In this document: positions 14,259 through 23,822 of the stretch, piece after piece
Layout of the letters: the number at the start of each line of letters is the position of its first letter
How positions within the stretch are numbered: the stretch's first letter is position 1
Assembly: GCA_033439255.1 (NCBI GenBank)
Contig: CM065882.1
Span: forward strand, 2,108,001 to 2,172,000
Reading direction: 5' to 3'
Origin: Hericium rajendrae
Taxonomy: Eukaryota > Basidiomycota > Agaricomycetes > Russulales > Hericiaceae
Length of the DNA stretch: 64,000 nucleotides
Program-made: the position numbers and the translations under genes
The notes under the pieces: model-generated
The model's database searches: none
The model's input: only the letters and a program-made list of their open reading frames with translations
What the model was told of the DNA's origin: nothing

Positions 14259-16190
14259 AGTAAGCCTTTACCAAAGTCTATCTCCGGACGACTGACCGGT
14301 GCCGTGCGTGCAGTGCCCGTAGAAACCGAACTGTACGATCTCCTGGAGGTTCACCCTTCTGCATCTGAAGGTGGCATCTGCTTCATGTCTTGAAATGCAT
14401 ACGAGCTGACGTCAAATGTTACAGCGGATATCAGGAAGGCGTACCGGAAAAAGGTCCTTATTTCTCGCTGCTCCTGTTATGCGTCATCCCGTTAAATCAA
14501 ACCATTCACTTAGGCTAAAGATCTCCATCCGGTGCGCAAACATCATTGGCTCACCACTACGCGTTTGACTCATTCGTTTATGCTTCGTATTCACTCTACA
14601 GGATAAGGTGCGTGCATAAGCTACTCTATTCGACCACTTATTCATTTCACACCGCAGAACCCAAATGACCCTGAAGCGCCGCAGAAGTTCCAGGAGATGG
14701 CCGCCGCGTCCGTACCCCCCTCGTTCTTTGCTCCCTCGTAGCTCACTTCATCACTTACAGATACGAACTGTTAGTAGATGCACATTCGCGTGAGGCATAC
14801 GACACGTTCGGTATGGAGGGCGTCAGCGGCCGCGGTGGCGCCGGTGGCGGCCCCGCTGGAATGAACGCGGACGACATCTTCGCAGACCTCTTTGGGGGCG
14901 GTATGCACTTCGGGTTCGATATGGGAGGTGGCATGGGTGGCATGGGTGGCGGGAGGTTCAAACGACGGACGAAGGGGGAGGACTCTGTGATACCCTATGA
15001 AGTTACCCTGGAGGATCTCTACAACGGAAAGACTGTCAAAATGATGATGGAAAAGGAGGTCGAGTGCGGTGCGTGTAAAGGGTGAGTTATTTTTCCCGTT
15101 CTTCCTTCGTCTTTGATCGTGCTCTTGAAACAACCCTTTACAGTACGGGAGCGAAGGGAAGCGCAAAACCTAAGAAATGTGCTAAGTGTGACGGACAGGG
15201 CTGGACAGCCGTGCATTCGCAGGTGCGTACTGCATGGATTCTGCTCTTGAATCCTCGATGTAACTTGGAATGGCAGATTGGACGAGGGCAGCTTGGTGTA
15301 TCACGACAGACATGCTCGGACTGTGGTGGACACGGGGAGATATTACGGGAGAAGGACAGGTCCGTGCAGCACTGTCCAAATCGACTATGTCCTCACTTAT
15401 CACGTACAGGTGTAAGAAGTGTAAGGGCGAAAAGGTCGTCAAGGAGAAGCTCCGACAAGAGATCTTCATTGAGAAGGGCATGTCCGACGGACAACGGATC
15501 GTGCTTGCAGGGGCAGGAGACCAACAGGCATGTCTGAACTCCCTCAATCAGTGTCGCACAAGCTCACCTGCATGACAGCCTGGGCTACCAGCAGGCGACG
15601 TGATCTTCGTCCTCAAAGCCAAGCCGAACGACTCCTTCGAGCGTTCAGGCAACGACCTTCTGACCTCTGTGAAGATCACACTGTCGGAAGCACTGCTAGG
15701 ATTCAACCGGATCCTCGTGAATCATCTCGATGGCCGCGGAATCCATTTGTCCAGTCCTCCTGGCAAGGTCATCAAGTCCGGCCAGACTCTTGTACTTAGG
15801 GGTGAGGGCATGCCGACGTACAAAGCCCCAGATCAGAAGGGCAACCTCTACGTTGTGCTAGAAGTTGAGATGCCAGACGAGCAATGGATGCAGAGCATTG
15901 ACCGCAAAGTAAGGCAATCCCTCTACCACCCCCGTCACTTGTATATTCACGTCATGTCTACCTAGACACTCGAGTCACTACTCCCACCTAAAAAATCGGA
16001 CGTCGAACCCCGGCCGGACATCATAGACGAGGCGCGATTCGAGGAGAGTGACATGGTCGAAGTGCGTGGTCAATCTTTTCCCGCCAGTCCGGGCTTCTTT
16101 GACCAGGTACACCAGTTTGGCGAGGGGGATGAGGAGGCATGGGAGGACGACGAGGACGAGATGGAGCAGCCCGAGTGTCGACAGCAATGA
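14259..16190 (+). CDS. YDJ1: Type I DnaJ/Hsp40 co-chaperone, Ydj1/DNAJA class
   Basis: Cytosolic Hsp70 co-chaperone that delivers unfolded clients and stimulates ATP hydrolysis. Coding exons inferred: 14259 (A only), 14314-14370, 14425-14453, 14514-14531, 14602-14607, 14658-14707, 14761-15081, 15144-15222, 15277-15359, 15410-15527, 15579-15908, 15966-16061 and 16116-16190. The J domain begins MPVETELYDLLEV and contains HPD, with HP and D on different exons. A Gly-rich linker follows, then four zinc-binding repeats: CGACKGTG, CAKCDGQG, CSDCGGHG and CKKCKG. The client-binding domain comes next, and an acidic tail ending CRQQ, a CaaX box suited to farnesylation as in yeast Ydj1. The start codon is split by an intron, one exon has 6 nt, and the intron at 15528-15578 uses a GC donor. 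The last acceptor could instead lie at 16106, adding VHQ. Confidence 0.92.
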
Positions 16191-17516
16191 GGGACGTCAC
16201 GGAATTTAGATTCCCACTCTGCTTTTTGGTATCACCACTCTGCAAGTTGGCTACCTAGGCTTTCTTTCCTCATGCATGCATTGACATCTTGATTCTGCTA
16301 TCGTAGATATACATCTTAATGATTTATCGTGAAACATTGCTCACATCATGCTTGTTCAATGTTCGTTTGGCCAGCACACAACTACAGGGCCCGAGGTGAG
16401 TGCAGAGCATTTGTCACTGTCAAGCAACAAAGACACTGCAAGTATGGTGCAAGATCTAGGTTGCTGCTGACGACCAGTCTATCAGAATGTTGGCGGGATG
16501 CAATCGTATTTCGGCCTGCGTATGCACAATTTTGGACAACCATGTTGATCATGTCGGACGTACTGAACCCTGCGCAGACAGGAAGGCGCCATGCAACGAA
16601 GTCTGCGATACTGTGCGTCAGTGTCACCCGCCAGTCGCCTCTGGAACACCTCATGTGCTAGGGCATCTTGCGAGGGAAGACATGGAGCGGCGCCAGCCTC
16701 GGACCAGAAGGACGTGATCGATCCGAGTCTCGAAGCCTCGTCACAACCGCGCATGTATGACGGCATGTGCTGTGCGATATGGGCCATGCTACTACATATC
16801 TACGGGCGAAATCGGTCAGTGAGGGAGGCCAAGTGGCTGTGGTGTTGAGGAGGACAGGCGGGAGAAGGACAGGACCGACACCGACGCGAATGGTCATATA
16901 TCGAATTGCACATCGCCGGTGGCAGTGCCTACATAGCATGATGGGTCATAATGCTCTCGGGCTCTCGGGGAGTATCAGGACATGAGTGAGCGGAAAGCAA
17001 TTGCGCCCGCCGCCGATCATCACATATCATACAGGGCCATCCTTCTTCCTTCATAAAATGAGCAGGGCCGACGACGGCATCGCGACAAAAACAAAGCTAG
17101 CATGGGGAATCTGGGTTATCAACTGGGGTCAACTGTTCAGGATTGAAGATACATGGCAGCATCGCCACATCGCATCCCGAGTCGCAGACTTCCGAATCCA
17201 TCCAGTGCATCTGGACACAGCCATCACGGCCGCGTCTGCCTCAAAGCGAGCGCTGACGCTCTGGTGGGCGTCAAAGTGGACAGATTTTGATGGTTCTGTC
17301 GCAATCGCTGTGAGTTAAGCCTCGCTTGAGCACTGCTGCACCAAGACCCTGCGCCAATAGGCTGCCCTATTACGCCACGCCCGCCCTACCCGATCGACCC
17401 CACATGCCCGGTATATATCTTCCCTGCAATCCATCCATGCATCACTCACTCACACCCTACACCCACCTCTTCTCTGTACACAATCCTTCCCCCGTGTAAG
17501 ACCCCCCGCCGCTGCG
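16191..17516. other. Gene-poor stretch, no supported gene
   Basis: About 1.3 kb between the DnaJ stop and the start of the membrane protein. Overlapping open frames on both strands reach about 110 codons, but they have no recognised motif and no consistent splice sites. The last 100 bases are pyrimidine-rich with repeated CAY and CCY runs typical of a leader region. Confidence 0.5.
17411..17420 (+). promoter_or_regulatory. TATA-box-like element
   Basis: GTATATATCT lies about 100 bases before the start codon of the four-helix membrane protein gene, followed by a CT-rich tract and many CAT and CAC steps. Position and context fit a core promoter. No experiment supports it. Confidence 0.45.
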
Positions 17517-18350
17517 ATGGCCGCCCACCACTTTTGCTGCTGCCTGCCCATCCGCCTCGGTGCCTTCCTCATCTCCCTTGCGCAGTTTCTCCTCGCAGGC
17601 CTCGTTGCGGCAGGAATATGGTATGACATTCATGAATCACGTACGTGATTCGCTTTTCGTGTCCTTTGTCGTAGCCTTACATTTTGCAGATGACCTTCCT
17701 ACCAAGGCAAAGGTGACCTTCATCTGCCGTGGGGTCTTCTACACCGTCTTCTGCCTATCATCATTGTTTGGGTAAGTGCCTCTGCGCTCTATTTTTCTTC
17801 GTCACTCACGTACCACCGCAGCTTCATCGGCACCATCCGGCGCTCCGCGAGCCTCCTCAAGCAATATTCCGAGTACCTGGCATGGACACTCATCATCCAA
17901 GTCGTCCTCGACGGCCTGTACCTCTGGGCCTACTTCACGACGCCGCGCGACGATCTCATCAACCGTTGCATCAACGGCAGCACTGATCAGGACGTTATCG
18001 ACTCGTGCAATCAGACCCTCAGCCTCGCCAAGGGCTGGATCATCGCAAGCTTGATCTTGAGTCTGCTCGTGCAAGCCTGTATATTTTCTTTTTCGTGGCT
18101 TTATTTGTCCGGCGACTCACCTTTGCTCGTCTCCCCAGACGCGGCCTACATCGTGCACGGCTACTCGAAAAAGCTCGAGCTTGAGGTCGAATTCCGCACA
18201 ACCGCCGTCCAGATGGACAACAGCTACAAGTACAACGCGGCGCCGCGGCAAAGCCAGGAGGCACTCACGGGGCCACACTATCCATATGCCGACCCTTCAC
18301 ACTCGTTCGGGGCTGGGAGCGCGCCGTACGACCCGTACACCAAGGTGTAA
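17517..18350 (+). CDS. Four-helix (MARVEL-like) membrane protein, function unknown
   Basis: Exons 17517-17640, 17690-17771, 17822-18078 and 18139-18350. The protein starts MAAHHFCCCLPIRLGAFL and has four hydrophobic segments: AFLISLAQFLLAGLVAAGIW, KVTFICRGVFYTVFCLSSLFG, LAWTLIIQVVLDGLYLWAY and GWIIASLILSLLVQA. A luminal or external loop between helices 3 and 4 carries several Cys residues and Asn-glycosylation-like sites (NGST, NQTL). A soluble tail of about 65 residues, rich in Ser, Pro and Tyr, ends PYDPYTKV. The layout resembles MARVEL or tetraspan-like fungal proteins, but I see no decisive motif. The last intron is inferred from phase: the frame also reads through it, which would insert a hydrophobic segment. 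A location in a membrane is likely; no more can be said. Confidence 0.7.
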
Positions 18351-18968
18351 ATGGTCTGTGGGCGAGGGGTTCACGATTGGTGGGCATGAAAGGTTGTAAA
18401 TATACTTCACCATCACGACGGACTTGAATTGGGACATAGCATTGTCGTATATACCGGGAGCATCTACATACACACCAGTAGTATTTTTGAACAAGCTCGG
18501 ATTTGTGAGGCAGTGACATGGTCCCTCCGTACACCCTGATTGACCATTATGATCATCATCCAGCAAATGACCACCACAGATGCGGTCCGAACACGCACCT
18601 CGTCGGGACTGATTGACAGACATTACATGGGCTACCACTCTCGTTCGTCATTGAGAATCGAAAGACAGGTCATGAATCCTCGCTTGGCGGGCTTAGTACT
18701 GTCGCACGAGTACTCTATACGATCGACGAACATACGATCGGGATGAGGAGATGGTGGATTTCTGGATATCTCGTGCCGGCGGTAAGACGAGGAACGCGGG
18801 GTAGACGGTGACATCATAGGAGGGGGTGTAAATGACGCACGGTGATTGGCCCGCGATGCCGGTACTTAGAGATGTCCTCATCGAGTCCCTATATTGTGTA
18901 TGTTCGCGCGTCTCGTCTCTCCCTGCTCCAGAATCTTTCGTCTACCCCTCAAGACACACCTGCGCACA
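18351..18968. other. Intergenic
   Basis: About 600 bases between two genes on the plus strand. It should hold the 3' untranslated region of the membrane protein gene and the promoter of the Rieske oxidoreductase gene. Small open frames on both strands show no domain content. Nothing else was recognised. Confidence 0.5.
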
Positions 18969-21377
18969 ATGACAATCAAGACCATCGCTGTTCTGAACGA
19001 CAATGAGCTGTCCGATGGGCAAATGTGAGTTACAGTTCATTGAAATATGCTCAGAGAGTGTGTCAATCTGACAGCCCATGCAGGAAAGAAGTCGACTTCG
19101 AGTCGGGAAAGGTCTTGCTGTCGCGTCTCGGTGACAAAGTCCATGCCACGAGTGCTTTCTGCACACATTACGGCGCGCCGCTCGCCAAAGGTGTCTTGAC
19201 TGCAGACGGGAGAGTCGTCTGGTGAGAACTGTCTCTCATGCCCTCCAATAATATCCTTCTCACCTTCGTTGCCCGATTAGCCCGTGGCATGGAGGTGGGT
19301 TCATCTTGTTTGTCAGCTTCGTTATGTGCTGACATACAGTCTCAGCCTGCTTCAACGTCTGCACGGGTGATATCGGTCAGTGAGCGTCTCTTCCTAGCGG
19401 CGCTATGTCCATACAAACATGTCATCTTTCACCATAGAGGACGCTCCAGCTCCAGATGCTCTGCATTCCTTCAAGGCACATGTCGCCGATGGCAAAATTT
19501 ACGTCTCCGCTCATCCTTCGGACGCGGCGAAAGAGAACAAGTCTCGGCCCCCACGCCTTGCAGCTACAGCCGCAGAAGTCGGCGGCGCAGGCGTCGTGAT
19601 CGTCGGAGGTGGTTCCGCGGCGCTTCAGGCTGCTGAGAGTCTGCGAGAAGTTAGTGCTATCATAGATCTGGCAGCGCATCTCCTGAGAGTGCTCTGTCTG
19701 CTCATTTAGCATGGCTACAAGAGCCCTATCACAATGTTGTCACTGGAGAAGTACACTCCTATTGATAGGTAGGGTCAACTTGGGATCTCGGGAGGCGCTT
19801 GGCCTCACAGGTTGCTCTACTCTAGGACGAAGCTCAGCAAAGCTTTAATAACCGATCCCTCGAAGCTCGAATGGCGCACCGCTGCAGATCTCAAGATTAA
19901 ATACGGTGTCACAATCCGCACAGGAGTAGTAGGTCCATCCTTTTCTAAGTCTACAGAAAGTGTCAATGCATACTGTTAATTTCAGAACGTGACCTCCGTT
20001 GACGCAGACAAGAGAAAGGTAACCCTGGAGAACAAGGAGCAGGTTGCGTACGAGACGTTGATTCTTGCGACCGGTGGTACTCCGCGTCGTCTTCCCATTG
20101 AAAATGCGAATTTGGACAATGTCTACACTCTGCGAACAGTAGAGGATGCCAAGAAGATCGATGCTGGTGAGTACACACATTGCCTGTTATAGGTTCGGGC
20201 CTTGTCTTTGTACCCTTTTGCTCACATCCCTGTTCAGCGGCCAAGGAAGGTAAGAAACTGGTCGTCATCGGCAGCTCGTTCATCAGCATGGAACTCGTTG
20301 TGGCGGTATCCAAGCGAAAGCTTGCATCGATCCATGTTATTGGCATGGAGGAATATCCTTTCGAGGCTGTGTTGGGCAAAGAAATCGGCAAAGGCCTGAA
20401 GAAGGTTAGTATCTATCTCGTCTCATTGCTATGGACCTCGTTTGACTGATCGACTTTTGGTCAGTTCCACGAGTCGCAGGGTGTCATCTTCCACCCTGCA
20501 ACCTCCGTTCAAGCTCTCCAGCCGTCGGCCGAGACACCCTCACACGTCGGGACTGTCGTGCTCAATTCCGGCGAATCGCTCGAGGCAGATGCCGTCGTCA
20601 TGGGCGTCGGTGTCCGCCCGGCCACAGACTACCTCCGCGAGAGCGGCTGGGCACTGGAGAAAGATGGTAGCGTCAAGGTAGACGAGTACCTACGCGTTGT
20701 AGGTCAGAAGGACGTATATGCTGTGGGCGATATCGCGACGTACCCGCAGATAGAGTCGGGCGAGAACGTCAGAATAGAACACTGGAATGTATGTTGCCTT
20801 CTTCCTCGATTCAGTCACCACACCGGCGCTGATATCTCACTTGTGTAGGTCGCTGGCAATCACGGGCGCGCAGTCGGAAAGACCATTGCAGGCGACCCGC
20901 AGGTCTTCGTCAAAGTTCCTGTCTTCTGGAGCGCACGTAAGCATGCATTGCGGCCGTTCCCGGAACCATGGCCTCTAATATAATACATCTTTCCTCGAAT
21001 ATGCAGAGGGCCAACAGCTGCGCTACTGCGGTATTGGGCGCGGATACGACGATGTTATCATCAAGGGCGACCCTGGCGAATTGAAGTTCATCGCGTACTA
21101 TGTGAAGGCCGGCAAGGTCGTTGCAGTTGCGAGGTGCGTCCTGCGGGCGCTCTTGTTGCGCGCGCCTTTAACGCATTTGGCAGCATGCAAAACGACCCTG
21201 TCGTTTCCAAGGCATCGGAGCTGCTGCGATTGGGGCTGATGCCCTCGCCCGAGGAGCTGAAGGCTGGCAAGGTAAGCTTCTGTCTGTCTGACGTGCTCAT
21301 GAGGTTGACCTTCTGGGTAGTCTTTGCTAGATGTGGACATTTCTTCTGTGAGTGCGAAGGCGGCGTTGAAACAGTAG
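18969..21377 (+). CDS. Rieske [2Fe-2S]/FAD-NAD(P)H oxidoreductase, AIFM3-like
   Basis: A flavoprotein fusing an N-terminal Rieske ferredoxin domain to an AIF-type pyridine-nucleotide disulfide-reductase fold; it probably passes electrons from NAD(P)H through FAD to the iron-sulfur centre. Fourteen exons from MTIKTIAVLNDNELSDGQ to SVSAKAALKQ. The Rieske ligands are CTHYGAP in exon 2 and CPWHG, encoded by a 14-nt exon at 19281-19294, then ACFN. The FAD site is VVIVGGGSAALQAAESL, the NAD(P)H site KLVVIGSSFISMEL, and the second FAD contact VYAVGDIATYP. No mitochondrial presequence is evident. The C-terminus was resolved by using the acceptor at 21318-21320, which yields a family-like end; an alternative gives a shorter tail. 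The electron acceptor is not known. No lesions were seen. Confidence 0.9.
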
Positions 21378-21566
21378 ATTTTGGAGAACTTTGGATGGAA
21401 CACGAGGAAGTGTATAAGTAGGACTGTATTACCTTCCCGCAAAATGTATAGTAGTACTTCATGCACATGTTTGTTGGAATTATCTTTCATACGATCGCGA
21501 CGTCCGATTCATCGTTCTTAGTGCGAAGCCCTTGAACAATTCTATCAGTATATCCAGATATCTCTG

Positions 21567-23025
21567 TCACGCTCTTCCTATATCTTTATGCAAGTCCGAC
21601 CACTTCTTCGCGATGTCCATCCACAGAAGCGCCGGCCTGAAGTTGCCCAACCCCAACGGGCTCTCGAACAACCCACGCCGTGCCAGCGCATCCGTGAGCG
21701 GGATGCCGCACGTAAACAGATACAGCGTCGCCCACAACCAACCCGCGAACCCACCGACCTTGCGCCCAGTAATACGCGTCCACACGCCCTCGAAAATGCA
21801 CCCTATCCCGATGAGCACAAACCCGCCCGTCATGAAGCTCGGCTCAATGCCCGCGCCCGTGCCCCACATCGCGAACTCATGCATCAAGCCTGACATGAGG
21901 AATGCACCGAGCACAGCCGTGCGCTTCCCAAAGACCCGCGCCCAGGGCCACGCGCCGCACACAATGAAAGGGCGACGGAAGAGCTGCTGCCAGCGCCGGC
22001 CCCAGAACTCCTTGACGCTGCCGGGCAGCCACGGCGCGTCGAGGATCGGCGGCCACTGCGCCGGGTGCTGGCCGAGGAGCCCAACGCCGAGAACCGTGCC
22101 GAGGCTGTAGTATGCCTGCAGTGTCGCGGCGGACTGCGCGAAGAAGAGGAAGGACATGAACACGGCCTTGGCGTAGCGCGCAGGGAGGGGCAATGCGGGG
22201 TTGATGATGGAGCCGTAGCCGGAGATGGTGGGGCGCGAGGATGGAGAGAGGGTGAAGGACTGCAGAGCGAAAAGGCTGAAGTCGGAGAGGAGGATCGTCT
22301 GCACGAAGGTGCTGAGCGAGTCGATGATGAGCTTTTTGCGCGTTGTCGGCGGGCGCGGCGGGAAGGGCGTTTTTGAAGACCAGTCCCACCCTACGCCGCG
22401 GAGGTTGAAGCAGAGGTCGACACCGTCGATCAGGATGCCGATGATGTTGGAAGGGTATTCGGCGGGCACGGTGGGATCACGCGTGGAGAATTGCTCTCGG
22501 CGGAATGGGGTGCGCGTTGTCGCGAAGTCGTAGACTTTCATGCTAATGACAAGCATGGCGGCCTGGGCGGTGATTCAGCAAGCGGCGACAAGGTCAGATT
22601 GCAAACATACACAGAATACGAAGTTGGTGTGGGGTCCTTGACCTTGGACTGTGGCTGCGACGTCGCAATGCATCGAGAGGTGGTACGCCAGGCTCATGAC
22701 AACCATCATGACACTCAGACGTAGCCTGCGTAGATCCGGAAGCTGAGATAGTACGGCGGAGACCCAGGTAAAGAAAAACACCCCGGCGAACTCGACGGCG
22801 AACTGTTGAGGTGGAAATGGCACACGACCGTCACTTGGTGGGATGAAAAGCGACGGTGACCGTCTCTCGCTTGTGTTCAAGCTGCGGAAAAGTTCGGGTT
22901 TGATTGAATGGGAGGCAGACGGCGAGACATTGAGAGACTTACGCAACACCAGAATCTTCAAATTGAAAGTTGAACAACCATGTGGAATACAGAGATTTGG
23001 AGACATCGACGTCCATGGCGGACAT
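21567..23025 (-). CDS. Wax-synthase-like MBOAT membrane acyltransferase
   Basis: A multi-pass membrane protein of 433 residues on three exons (22943-23025, 22611-22833, 21567-22562, minus strand). It has about eight hydrophobic segments, for example AVEFAGVFFFTWVSAVLSQL and LRLSVMMVVMSLAYHLSM near the N-terminus. The diagnostic part is FWGRRWQQLFRRPF followed by SGLMHEF, whose His is the usual catalytic residue of the MBOAT family. This arrangement matches the wax-synthase/MBOAT_2 domain widespread in Agaricomycetes, where members acylate lipids or terpenoid and other secondary metabolites. The substrate cannot be told here. Splice phases are consistent when exon 2 begins at 22833. Start is either the ATG at 23023-23025 or the in-frame one at 23014-23016. 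No biosynthetic cluster surrounds it. Confidence 0.85.
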
Positions 23026-23822
23026 CGGAGGTTTCGCTCAATTGCACTCGTCTGACGGCTTTTATGTAGCCAGCTCGTCACGATGCACGATGTAGAATGT
23101 TACTTGTCAATGATCATTCGATGTGTTTGATTGAAGTTGACAGGAAGCAAGACATCTCGTAAGCAGAGTGTGTAGCTGAAGATTCAGACCAGTACAAAAA
23201 CACAGTTGGCTAGCCATTAACGGCTCGTTCGAGGATGCAGAAGAATCACTTCGTGTGTGAAGTGAAACATTCAATCTTTTGGCAAGCGCTCTGTAAGAAA
23301 TCTGTACATCAGTGTTGTAACACCTGCTGACATCCAGACCAGCCCCGTTCATCAAGTGTTCATCATCTGCCGTGATAGGAGACCGGGGACTACTCACAGA
23401 ATGATGCTATGACGCTTGACAACGATTCAACTCATGCCCATAGCGATGTTGCAGTCGTCCGCCGTTGAGCGGTGCCAACCTGATATAAGTATTATGCAAG
23501 AGGCAGGATGTTGATTTCATGTCGTGAGGCAAGGACCTTGAGACTAGCTTCAGACTTGTACAGTTCAAACAGGAGATTCGGTTGTGTTGACCGGACATTG
23601 CGTTCGACTGAGGTCTGAGCGTCGCCGTGAGTGATTGGCACGAATTCCGCTAAGCGCCCACCGCGCAACCGCGCCATGGCACGTGATGCCTCCTCCACAC
23701 CCCGCGTTTCTTTGGCTGTTCTCCTTTCGTCGCACTTGTCCGTTTGATTTCACTTTCAAGCTTCACTGCTTGCCGAATCTCTGCATTGATGCAGCTCTGA
23801 TGCACTTTATCAGCTTCTCAAC
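23026..23822. promoter_or_regulatory. Divergent upstream region of MBOAT and Pol eta genes
   Basis: About 800 bases between the divergent MBOAT and DNA polymerase eta genes. Overlapping small frames on both strands have no recognised content. A CT-rich stretch near 23710-23800 precedes the polymerase start codon and fits a leader. I see no repeat or RNA gene. Confidence 0.5.

Noticed and set aside
16329-17318. Several 70-110 codon frames on both strands
   Set aside because: They overlap each other, lack motifs, and cannot be linked by sensible introns; judged chance in GC-balanced DNA.
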